Source: Bedellia somnulentella
Taxonomy: Eukaryota; Arthropoda; Insecta; Lepidoptera; Bedelliidae
Length of the DNA stretch: 64,000 nt
Reading direction: 5' to 3'
NCBI GenBank assembly: GCA_963576735.1
Contig: OY755180.1
Coordinates: 16,954,678-17,018,677 of the forward strand
Position 1 is the first letter of the stretch; each line of letters opens with the position of its first letter. The notes under the pieces are model-generated. The model had not been told where the DNA came from, made no database searches, and worked only from the letters and a program-made list of their open reading frames with translations. This document shows positions 30,660 through 40,909 of this stretch, in pieces. A program made the position numbers and the translations under genes.

Positions 30660-31524
30660 TACCCAATAATTTAATAATAGTAGCTTCAGAATAAGAAATT
30701 CTTCAGCCTATTTTGTAACTTGGGTGGGGAAAAGATTGTAAACTAAAGGTTGTTGGTGATAGGTCTCCAACAGTGTTGGGCAAAAAGTAATTGAATTACA
30801 AATTACTAATTACAATTACAAAACAAAATTTTAATTACAAATTACAATTACAAAGTAAAGTAATTGTAAAATTAAGTTAACAATTACAATTATAAAATGA
30901 ATTTAGTAATTAAAATAATAATTAAAGAAATTGATAATTAATTACTTTTTTGAATTATCAATTTATTTTATTTAATAAGAAAAACATTTTCATCATTCAA
31001 ATTATCTTTATTTCCGAAATCAGTATAGGTACATTTAAGAGAAATATAAATTAACTTTTATTTTAAATTGGATTTTAATACAACTCTCATCTCAAACATT
31101 TCGTCGGATAATTTATGTGACTTTGTGACTATGTGCCATAGGCGCGCGCGCATCCCCTGCATCGTTCACACGGAAATGAAATCAAATATGCAGTGCGTTT
31201 TATCTGCTCTAAAACAATATGATATTGATAACATAATAGTAATTGAGTAATTGAAATTACTAATTAATATGTAATTTCAATTAACAATTACTGTTTAATT
31301 GGAATTACATGTAATTGCAATTACTTGTATTTAATTACAATTGTAATTGAATTAATATTATTTAATTATTAATTAAATTGCAAAAGTAATTAATTACGCC
31401 CAACTCTGGTCTCCAACCGCATCGCCCAACAACTTCTTTAAAAGCAACAACACCCTTAGTCGCCTTTAACGAATACCCACGGGTAAAATTGGGGTACTGC
31501 TATTCTAAGCCGACATTACAGAGC
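30660..31524 (-). repeat. Family A copy A16, split by a hAT element
   Basis: Diverged family A (TTCTTCAGCCTATTTTGTAA, AAAGATTGTAAACTAAAGGT) broken after GTCTCCAA and resumed with CCGCATCGCCCAACAACTTC, ending CCGACATTACAGAGC. Confidence 0.8.
30771..31408. mobile_element. hAT-type non-autonomous transposon
   Basis: 638 bp with termini CAGTGTTGGGC and GCCCAACTCTG (one mismatch) and a perfect 8-bp target duplication GTCTCCAA (30763-30770, 31409-31416), both hAT hallmarks. The interior is made of TAATTACAA-like units, except for a GC-richer patch at 31135-31170. A 60-codon frame (31068-31250) shows no transposase motif. Confidence 0.9.
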
Positions 31525-34500
31525 GAATTCTATTTAATCTAGTGATAAAAAGACTAATTAAGCTTAAAATCTAAAATAATTATCAAGAATTGAGTGGGTT
31601 GGAAAGGTATAACCCTTTCTTGTTTTTCCTGGAACTGATGTTAAATTGGTGTCTTTTTTTTAACTCTCAATGTCGTTCGCTTCTTGTAATAAAGTAGTAG
31701 AGTATTCGATAGGGTTTCGCAAAATTGATTGAATAAGTCTTCAAGTCTTCACATAATTAGTTTGTTGTTGCTGTCTTTGTGCAGTTATAGAATTACTTTT
31801 TGATGTTGGTTCGTTCCTTTTTTTAATCAATGATCTACCTAATGCAAAAGTTACTACTAACAAAAAAAACCCATACACTTCCCTTGTCACAATAAACTTA
31901 ACATAAAACTTACCAATTTGTCACGTTTACTATTAGCATGATAAAAAAGATTATATAAATCGCCACCGTTGATGGTTATTGAGAGACAGTTCAGTCGCCT
32001 TATTGCTTTTCAGTAATAGCTATTTGCTAAGAGCGATGTTGTGTCAGCTGAGAAAAGCATTATACCCTTTTTACTGAAGGGGGGGGGGAGTCTTATGGTG
32101 CGGCTGAATAATTTCGGCTGTTTTTAGTAATTCATATTACAATAACCCCAAAAAGTTTTGATTATGAAGTTCTGTAAATAGAGTATGCTTCTCTAGTTAG
32201 TTGATTTCAACAAAAAACCACCACATTAGTTAAAGAGTGCGGTCTATTTCTAATGGAGCTAACATCCAATGAGGTTAGATATGTGTATGCGACCGCTATT
32301 GAATATCGCGGCCCTCACTGAGCTACGTTCCATTATGATTCAATTCTGCGGTCGAGTCGTGTTGGTCCGTTGGGTATCAGGGCTGACGCAATTCGGACCG
32401 ATCCGTGTCGTATTTTGGCGCCCCCGGGGTTACCGCCAACATGACACTGCTGGCAATCACTGAATTATATTCGACTTGAAACAGATTTTTGGATAATTTA
32501 GAAACAGTGTTCACAACATATTTGAAGGATAAACAATTTGTAGAACTGTATTTACAGTGATGAGTATATTGAGTTTAAGATGTAGTGAAGAAGATGAATA
32601 AAGAGTGAAATATATAAAGTTAATATGAAGTTATAACTATTACCTGCTTCTGGGTAGAAGAAGGATAAAAGAAGTGGTTTTCATGCTTTCACTTGTGTGT
32701 ACGAAGGGAAGGGGGATAGAATTAAAGACAGATATTGTCATTTTTAACTGATATACGAGGACATTATACATGCAATATGTTTTAAATTAAATTTATGACA
32801 AAAAGACAGATTCCGGGATCCGAAAAGCAAGCTAAGTCCTCGGTCTGCCAGCTCTAGGCCAGCGTTGTTGGGGAATATATTGGGCTGTGTTGAATGACAA
32901 ACTTCAACATTAACCAAGAATTCTAATTAACCTTGTGAATTCCTGCAATGCTCCTTGTAATAGTACTTTATTTATCAAATCGAAATAACATTAAACTTAC
33001 CAAACTATTCGTACCCTCCACTTATGAAAAGTCAGCCCGAAATCTAGTAAATTTTAACTTCCAAAATTGCTAAATACAAATGTTAAATGAACACATACGA
33101 TAACTACTTTTTTTATAATTTTGACTTACGTTTTTATTATTATAAAATACTACTAATAAGATAAATAGATGACTACCCTTTAAAATTTCTCATATCCAAA
33201 AAAATCTTGGTAAGAATCTGTTACGATACGGATAAAAATATGTAAGCGTCTTAATGAAAACCCTATATTATACGTGTAGTAGTCATACTAGGACCACAGA
33301 GACTTTCGATATGAAGGTCAATTGGAACTATCATTACAAGATCGTAAGGATTCCATAGATGTCTGCTGAATACTCGTTATGACTGGACTTCTTGACTCTG
33401 CCTTTGTGACCGCTTTGTATTTGTGTGTCTGGGTTTTTTGTCGATATACCTACTTCTAAGTAAAACAATATATTAATAAAATGTTTTCTTTTTTTCAGGT
33501 AACAAAATTGTTTTCAATTTTATTTTCAACTAGTGCAGAGAAAGTTTGTAAGTATCGTATCGTATCGTAATTTTTATGAAGCAGTTTTATAGCTCGCTGA
33601 AATCAGAGAAAACTAATAAATTATATGGCGTTAAGTAAAGTCACAAACATTACGTTCCAACACTGTTGTTTATACTAAACATACTTAATAGTATATTCAT
33701 GTAATTCAACTAAGTGTACTTAAATAAATAACATCTATCAATCACCAAATAACCACGACAAAGCAACGTCAGTAAGTAAGGCATATCTCACTCAAGTTTT
33801 ATACTTATTGCAAGTCGTACGTACATATACAACCTTCTTGAACCGTACACGAGTAGCCGCACGGCAGATTGGCGGGAAAACCGAGCGCGCCGCCCGTCTT
33901 CCCGAATCGAGCGACAATTTGAAAATGGAATAAATAAGTTTATTTTTTTTATGGTGCTAGTGTTGAGTGATGCAATCGAAAAGTGTATTCTAGAAATTTC
34001 TGTGACCTTGAAAAAAGTATTGAGTGTTTAGAATCATAGATTTGAGCCTAGTAGATTTTTATGTTTCTTATGGTACTGGAGACCTTATAGGATTTGGTCC
34101 TAAATTTAATTTAGTTAATTTGATTTCTGAGATGCTGCGTACATTGTTAATAATGTAATTTATGTACGATAGGCTGGTAATTACTACTGGTACAGTGTAA
34201 TGATGGTGATAAATAATACCTCTTGATGTGGTGTAAACTATATTGATCAATTGAATTATTTATAGTGATGTCTTGATTATTACGTCTTGTTTCGGTAACG
34301 AACTGACCTTTAAAACCTCTGAAATTTGCGTTTCTGCGGTGAAAATCTACAATTTAGCTCTTCTTTGCGTTGAATCTACTTAAAGTTTAAACTCTTGGAC
34401 TTACGATCATTCGAAAATACTTACCTGAAATTTTACTATAAGCTGATATAAAAAAAACTCATAAGGATATGGCTCAAAGCTTTTTAAACAATTAAGTGCA

Positions 34501-34798
34501 TCATAACTCTAATAGGCTTGCGGATACATTACACAATAGCTAAGTCAACGGCTTCTATTTATTTCTCAATTTTACATTGGTTAAAATGGCAGAACGTTCT
34601 TGTACATTTGTACTGCTAATTGTTTGTAGTTAGGGTCATCATAACCAATCTTTGTAATTAACACATAAGTAATGCCTTGATTCCTCCTAATTGAATCTAA
34701 CATAACCTTTTAAGTATATTAATATAACTTGACACTTTCGATTTAATGTTAATTTAATTATACCTCTATACCAAATAATATTAAAAGATAAAATTTAT
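31525..34798. other. 3.3 kb with few recognisable repeats
   Basis: Mostly AT-rich, with two GC-rich islands (about 32265-32465 and 33845-33920). A possible small exon lies at 33500-33548: strong acceptor TTCTTTTTTTCAG, donor GTAAGT, one open frame. Apart from a family C scrap at 32812, no repeats were recognised. This makes it the part of the window most likely to hold host regulatory or exon sequence. Confidence 0.4.
32812..32893 (+). repeat. Family C SINE fragment, copy C4
   Basis: CTAAGTCCTCGGTCTGCCAG and TTGTTGGGGAATATATTGGG resemble the body and 3' end of C1. Confidence 0.45.
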
Positions 34799-35041
34799 AA
34801 CATACATATACTCACGGCTATAAATCCCTAAAAGGGGTAGCCAGAGCTGAGAAATTAGAAATTCCTCAGCCACTTTTAGAAGTTGAGTGGGGAAAAGATG
34901 GTAGAATTAAGGTTGTTGGTGATAGGTCTCCAACCGCATCGCCCAAAAATCCCTCAAAAAGCCCCAATACCGTTAGTCGCCTCTTACGTACACCCACCGG
35001 AAGAAATGGGGTAGTACTATTCTTAGCCCACACTACACAGC
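34799..35041 (-). repeat. Family A short retroposon, copy A17
   Basis: Full-length copy near consensus. Confidence 0.88.
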
Positions 35042-35483
35042 TATATATATTATAAGTTTTTTGATATATAAATGTGTGTAACTTGTTATGAACGTTTATA
35101 AATCCCAATGGGTTATCAAGACCAAAAAACTGACAATTCGTCATCCTATTTAGATAATTATTATGAAGATAGTTAAAATTAAGGAAACTACTTGATAAAT
35201 ATTATTTATTTGTCCAATACAATATATTTCATGCCCATTAAAGCTCTAACACACATACACACACGCACAAACACACAAGAAACACGCTTTAAAAAAAGAA
35301 CTATACTTTATATGTCCATAAATATTTCTGTTACAAATAAATGCTCAGTTTGTTTAATAAAATTTGTGAAACATACAATTGGCACGATAAATTGTTATAC
35401 TTAAAATGCTTGTTAATAGATTAATTGCTGTTTGTTTTACTCAATAATAAATGAAATAAATCCTCGTACTAGATCCACGGGAA
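35042..35483. other. No gene recognised
   Basis: AT-rich, with an (ACAC)-rich stretch at 35250-35275. Confidence 0.3.
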
Positions 35484-35532
35484 GTACATGGGGAGGGGGG
35501 GTAGTGCTACTCAAAGCCGATACTACTTAGCT
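35484..35532 (-). repeat. Family A 5' fragment, copy A31
   Basis: GGGGGTAGTGCTACTCAAAG and CCGATACTACTTAGC only. Confidence 0.45.
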
Positions 35533-35670
35533 ACGTTTTGCGAAGTATTACAGGCATTAATAGATAGATTACTCCAGAGTGTCTTAGGCAAAATCAATTG
35601 CTATTATATTTAACCTTGCTAACCCAGACTAATCTTAATTTAATAAACTACTGAGACCCAGGCTGTGAAT

Positions 35671-35915
35671 GCTGTGTAGTGTCGGCTTAAAATAGCACTA
35701 CCCCATTTCTTCCGGTGGGTGTACGTAAGAGGCGACAAACGGTATTGGGGCTTTTAAGGGATTTTTGGGCGATGCGGCTTGAGACCCATCACCAACAACC
35801 TTTATTTCAACATCTTGTCCCCACTCAACTTTCCAAAAGTGGCTGAGTAATTCCTAATTCCTTTTAAACCTTTTAGGGATTTATAGTCGTGAGTAAATGT
35901 ATGTATGTGTATGTA
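35671..35915 (+). repeat. Family A short retroposon, copy A18
   Basis: Near full-length. Part of the GCTCTGGCTACCCC block before the tail is lost (CTTTTAAACCTTTTAGGG). Confidence 0.85.
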
Positions 35916-36016
35916 TTAGGGAACAATAAAATACAAAACTTATATCGTTTTTTGTGGAGTTTGAATGAATAACAGATTTATGTTTCTTTTTTTTTTAGTT
36001 TTTATTTTTTTCTTTT

Positions 36017-36228
36017 GTAAAGTCATATGTGTGACAAATTTATGCAAACGTCTAAGTTGTACTTGTCTACTCATGTGACAGTGTACTCGTACAAGGCGGC
36101 GATAGGCCTTCCCCCTACACTGTCCAAGAAATCTGTCTTTGGTACTCTGAACACCGGGTGACAATTCCACGTATATTATATATATTAGTACCAGTGCCAA
36201 CCCTTTGTGGATATACGGCGTGAAAGAA
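36017..36228 (+). repeat. Family B SINE, 5'-truncated copy B10
   Basis: AAAGTCATATGTGTGACAAA through ACAAGGCGGCGATAGGCC to GTGGATATACGGCGTGAA. Old and partly deleted. Confidence 0.65.
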
Positions 36229-36305
36229 ACTAAAACTTAAGAAATGATTGGCAATGACTTCGATTTCCTAATTTTATGTACGATGCTCTATTGTGTTATA
36301 GTTTA

Positions 36306-36545
36306 GCATACATACATATACTCACGCCGTTAATTCCCATTTGGGGTAGGCAGAGACTATCGATCGCCACTTCGTACGATCCTGGCAAATCTATCTTGCT
36401 TCGTCTACAACTACATCCATCAATCTTTTCATACATGCTCTTTTATTCTTCATACTTCGGACGCCTGCCTTTTTGAGCACACTTTCAATTTGGTCCAAGT
36501 GTGTCTTTCGTGGCCGTCCTCTACTAACATTACCTTCCATTATAG
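36306..36545 (-). repeat. Family L LINE 3' end
   Basis: ACATATACTCACGCCGTTAA, GGGGTAGGCAGAGACTATCG and TTTGGTCCAAGTGTGTCTTT match 61202-61385. On the minus strand it is the last part of ORF2 plus the 3' tail. Confidence 0.75.
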
Positions 36546-36978
36546 TTTTGCAATAAATTAAAAACAGTAATTATTGAAAGAAAAGAAGATTTTCAGACCA
36601 AATGATATTCGACGTAAGGAAAGATACGTTTACTTCTCTATGAATATATTTTTAGCGTTTACAATATATTCCAAGCTTTAGCGCATATCAATTCTTATTC
36701 TTATATGAAACTTTGTGAAAAGCTGCGAGGGTAAAATGTAAATCCATGCAACACCAATGAAGAGCTTAATACAATTTGCAGAGAAGCTGTAGTGAAGATG
36801 TTTTTATGTCTTACAGCAATTAAACTAATGGACGTCTGATAATTATAATAGACTAGACGAACCGTTTGGTTATTTATTTCGAGTTTATAGTATTTTAGAA
36901 GTACGTCATCAAGATGCTTATTTTTTATGCTATAAAAGAGAGGATTGGTGCTACGGTTTTTTTTTACTTTAACACATT
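36546..36978. other. No gene recognised
   Basis: AT-rich. Confidence 0.3.
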
Positions 36979-37194
36979 TTCGGCTTAGAATAGAACTAAC
37001 CTATTTCTTCCCGTGGGTGTTCGTAAGAGGCGTATCGGGGTTTTAAGTTATTTATGGGCGATGTGGTTGGAGACCCAATACCAGCAACCTTTATGTTAAA
37101 ATGTTTTCCCCACTTTCAAAAGTGGCTAAGGATTTTTTTATTCCGAAGTTCTGGCTACCCCTTCTAGGGATTTATAGCCGTGAGTATATTTATA
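36979..37194 (+). repeat. Family A short retroposon, copy A19
   Basis: 5' end slightly truncated, small internal deletions, tail GCCGTGAGTATATTTATATG. Confidence 0.78.
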
Positions 37195-38024
37195 TGCGTT
37201 CAACACATTTTGGGTTTTAAAATATTGTAATAACTAAAAAATAAGAAAGTAACATTTATTGGTTACTATATAAAAAAGTGTACTATAGCGAAAATATATT
37301 TTAATAACTTAAATACTCTGCGCGTTGTACGTATAATTAATAAAACTATACATTCACGATTTATGAAAATGAATTGCCTCACACTTCAGGTTTATGTCGT
37401 AGCAGGCCTTATAAGGCTTTTGCCACAACAACGCTGATATTCTAGCTCAACCTGAATACGTCGCGAGTAATTTCAGTCACAAAAATTATTTACTCTAAGC
37501 AATAAAAAAAATATTAATTACAAATATCATTATTCATATTTACTTATCAACGATTGTGTTCATAAAAAGGTAAAAGTTGTTTGTAGAAAGTAACCATTCA
37601 TAATTATCTTTACCGATTAAACATTTTGTAAGTGGTGGTATTTCAAATGCTTAGAAGAAGCTGAAAATCCAAAGTAATCCAGTAGGTACCATTAGTTGGA
37701 TATGATCTTAAATTTGTCCCAAAATATAATTTGGTTCACGCTTAATTTCGCAAACAAAATTTTGCCAGTGTCATGAAATGCCCAATCTCTAGATAAATAT
37801 GCTAATAAAACATTTCGTATATTCTTTGGCCTTTGAGCTCTGATAAGTTTTCACTTTTCTATTAACAGACCTATCTACTTAAAGCTTAGACTATTTTAGA
37901 ACTTATTGACGTGCAGCAGATAGCACCAAATTATAGTTATCTGATATTATCTTTAGAATGAATCACCTGATAATATTTACTAGGGCCGCTTGATTAACTA
38001 TTCCCAAAACACTTATTTAGGGTA
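37195..38024. other. No gene recognised
   Basis: 830 bp AT-rich, no repeat ends or coding signal. Confidence 0.35.
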
Positions 38025-38075
38025 GGCTTGAGCCCCTCGTCGTCATATATGGACTACGATGATGAATGGGTAACA
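38025..38075 (+). repeat. Family C SINE 3' scrap, copy C5
   Basis: GGTAGGCTTGAGCCCCTCGT followed by CATATATGGACTACGATG. Confidence 0.4.
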
Positions 38076-38127
38076 TTAAGTTTGTAGTGGCCCAGACTAA
38101 ACAACCTTTCTTTAGAACTTAACGGTG

Positions 38128-38315
38128 AGCCTATACTTCCCGAAGGGTTTGGTAGAGGTACTAATATTCCTGAACATCACGTGACATTGTCAACTTGTGC
38201 TCACAGTACTCACGTTTTGCATGGACAGTGTACTCACGTGAAAGACGGGAAGGCCTATCGCCGTTTTGTACGAATACACTGTCACGTGACTACGCGCAAC
38301 TCAGCCATGTAACTT
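38128..38315 (-). repeat. Family B SINE fragment, copy B11
   Basis: CCCGAAGGGTTTGGTAGAGG, ACATCACGTGACATTGTCAA and GCCTATCGCCGTTTTGTACG in minus orientation. The head is missing. Confidence 0.7.
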
Positions 38316-38678
38316 TCCCGAAATAATAATTGAATGAATTAGACAGAGCTGAATTTCAATATTTTCTTATAAAATTAACACCTAAAGTGAACCTATGAAC
38401 TTAATCTCAGAGATATTTTTGAATTTCAACATTTTATCTACAACAAAAGCAGCTTTCTCATTTCGTGTTTGTATTTTATGGTTCAGTATTTTTATTCGCA
38501 TCTCTCGGGCGCGACCAGACAGTTTTATTGGCGCTTTTATGGACTTAATAGACGTGACGTGACCGTGAATTTTTGTATTGATCGCATTTTTATACTTATA
38601 GGGATGTCAACGTTTATGGATGATAATGGCGCTAGCGGGTGATTGATGATTGACTGACTGAAATCGTGCGTATTTCAT
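38316..38678. other. No gene recognised
   Basis: AT-rich. Confidence 0.3.
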
Positions 38679-38858
38679 GTAGTGCCGGATTGGAATGTCA
38701 CTACCCCTTTCTACCCACGAGTGTTGGAAGAGGCGACTAAGGGTATGGGGCTTTATTTAATGGTTTTTGGGCGATGCTGTTGGAGACCCATCACCAACGG
38801 TACTTTATTTCTAATATCTTGTTCCTTATCGACGTCCAAATATGGCTGAGGAGTTTCC
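38679..38858 (+). repeat. Family A copy A20, 3'-truncated
   Basis: GTAGTGCCGGATTGGAATGT to GGCTGAGGAGTTTCC, then broken by the short palindrome. Same subfamily as A2. Confidence 0.75.
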
Positions 38859-38862
38859 ATAT

Positions 38863-38924
38863 AACCATAACGTGCATTTTTGACAATATTTTTTGAAATA
38901 TTGTCAAAAATGCACGTTATGGTT
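38863..38924. repeat. 29-bp perfect palindrome
   Basis: Arms 38863-38891 and 38896-38924 are exact inverse copies around a 4-nt loop (TTTG). The right side continues with extra GGTTAT units. Confidence 0.85.
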
Positions 38925-39107
38925 ATGGTTATGGTTTCTTGTGTAACATAGTGTACACATTAAATTCAAGAACGGTAATATATGGAATTTTTGCCTGCAA
39001 GCGTCCTCGCGTGCTACTTCTTCCTTCGTTTAGGTTTCCTAGGACATTGAGTTATTACAGGTCTATAATGGTGATTTGATTGGTACTTTTAAAAAATATA
39101 TATTAAG

Positions 39108-39346
39108 ACATACATACTCACGGCTGTTAATCCCTTGAAGGGGTAGCCAGAGCTAGGGAATTAAAAATTTCTCAGCCACTTTCGGAAGTTGCTAAAGGAA
39201 AAAATGGTGAAATAAAGGTTGTTGGTGATGGGTCTCCAACCGTATCGCCCAAAAATCCATTAAAAGCCCCAATACCGTTAGTCGCCTCTTACCTACACCC
39301 ACCGAAAGCAATGGGGTAGTGCTATTCTAAGCCGACACTACACAGC
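39108..39346 (-). repeat. Family A short retroposon, copy A21
   Basis: Full-length, CATACATACTCACGGC to GCCGACACTACACAGC. Confidence 0.88.
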
Positions 39347-40185
39347 TAAAATATATTATTATTAATAATATATTATCAATATATTTAATTTTAGTTTTCT
39401 TGGTAAAAAGTAAAATTAATATGATTGCTCCGGAAGGAGTTTGTAAGAGAAAAAGAAGCAGAAACTCGTTACATTAACAATTTAATATAAAAAAAAACAT
39501 TTTTTGTTCAATGTGTATATGACCAAACCAACTATGAATGTAAATTCCAAACACAAATAAAAAATGATAACCCTAATAAAACAAGAGATAGAGTTATGAA
39601 ACTGTGAGTTTTTAGTGTCAAAATCTTTACCCAACTGTTTATAGCAACGGCTCAAAATGAATACAGTATATCTTCCCAAATTAACATAACACTTAGGTAA
39701 AGCGGGCCGGCTCGGATTTATCTAGAAGCTGGCCGCATGCATTATGCATATTGTTAGGATACCGAATTATATTGTTTTGTGTTAGGCGCCTTAGACTATA
39801 CGGGAATGTGTAGATCGCCGATGAAGCGTGTAAGGGCGGCTAAAGATGGCTAGAGCAGTCGCTGTCAAACTGCTTAGACTTGTCATTGATTAATACACTT
39901 CAAATCGCAAAAACAAGTTTAACTGCTCTAGCAGGGCATGTATGTACGTGCTACGTAGTAGTTTTTGAAGCTGTCAATCTTATTCATCTATGCCTTGTTT
40001 AACGTCACCAATAAATTCTTTCGATTATAATGCTAAATTGTCGTTGTGTGGGTTGGTAAAATATTGCTTCGTTATTTTTGTATTGATGGTAATAGTAGAT
40101 ATATTTATGTTTAAGGAAATGATTAACGTTTGATAATAAAAAAACTCAACATTATGACTCCTATCTTTTTAGGACTCAAGACTAA
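39347..40185. other. No gene recognised
   Basis: AT-rich flank. A GC-richer patch at 39785-39870 has no open frame of note. Confidence 0.35.
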
Positions 40186-40266
40186 AATGTTCACGCCGTA
40201 TATCCCCAAAGGATTGGTAGAGGTAATAATACTTATGACATTACGTGACATCATTGTCACCTGGAA
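40186..40266 (-). repeat. Family B SINE 3' fragment, copy B12
   Basis: GTTCACGCCGTATATCCCCA and GGTAGAGGTAATAATACTTA only. Confidence 0.65.
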
Positions 40267-40589
40267 TTCTTTTCATGATTTTTTAGTTCATTCTTGTTGT
40301 CATTTTTGGTATTGCACGCTGCTTGTCCATATTTTAGGAAGTCTTAGTTTCCGGCGTGGTTAGATTTCGAGCTTGTCTGAGTTATGTTCCTGAGCTTACT
40401 CGATTAGAAGTTGTTGTGGATTCCGTTATTTTACTTTTATAATGCTACTGACTAATGGTATTATAATATTAGTGTGGTTCGATTACGAAATGTTTATGTT
40501 AGCAAAAGAATGGGAAGGAATCGAAACGTGGATAAGATTGATGAAAACAAAGATGCGTACTCAACAATTAAGAATAGTAGGTATCGTTC

Positions 40590-40858
40590 TGTTAGAAATG
40601 AAAAAATGAGACCCTTTTTAAAAAGAAAACTTATATTGGATTTTTAAATAACTAGGTACATGAACACACTGGACTTTGAATATCGTTAGAATTTGATGTT
40701 GACCGTAGGATGATTGGATCGGGACTGAACGGAGCGGATAGGAATCGGTAAGGGAAAAGGAGCTGAGTCAGTATTATGTTGAGTTCAGTTGGTTATTGCT
40801 GTTAAGGAATGAAAGGAGTATAGGTCAGCAATACAGGGTACATAGGGTGGATATAACA
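40590..40858 (-). repeat. 3' LTR of the errantivirus-like element
   Basis: 269 bp. On the minus strand it begins TGTTATATCC and ends TTTCTAACA. No difference from 48801-49069 was found by eye. Confidence 0.95.
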
Positions 40859-40867
40859 GCCCCCCGG
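40859..40867 (-). other. Polypurine tract (PPT), short
   Basis: On the minus strand CCGGGGGGC immediately precedes the 3' LTR TGTTATAT. The G-run is the expected plus-strand primer position. It is shorter than many PPTs. Confidence 0.6.
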
Positions 40868-40909
40868 ATAAGAGGAAACTACGAGGAAAAAGAAACAGAG
40901 TCGGAGTTT

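Noticed and set aside
31068..31250. 60-codon frame inside the hAT element as a transposase remnant
   Set aside because: No recognisable hAT transposase motif and too short. Left as part of a non-autonomous element.
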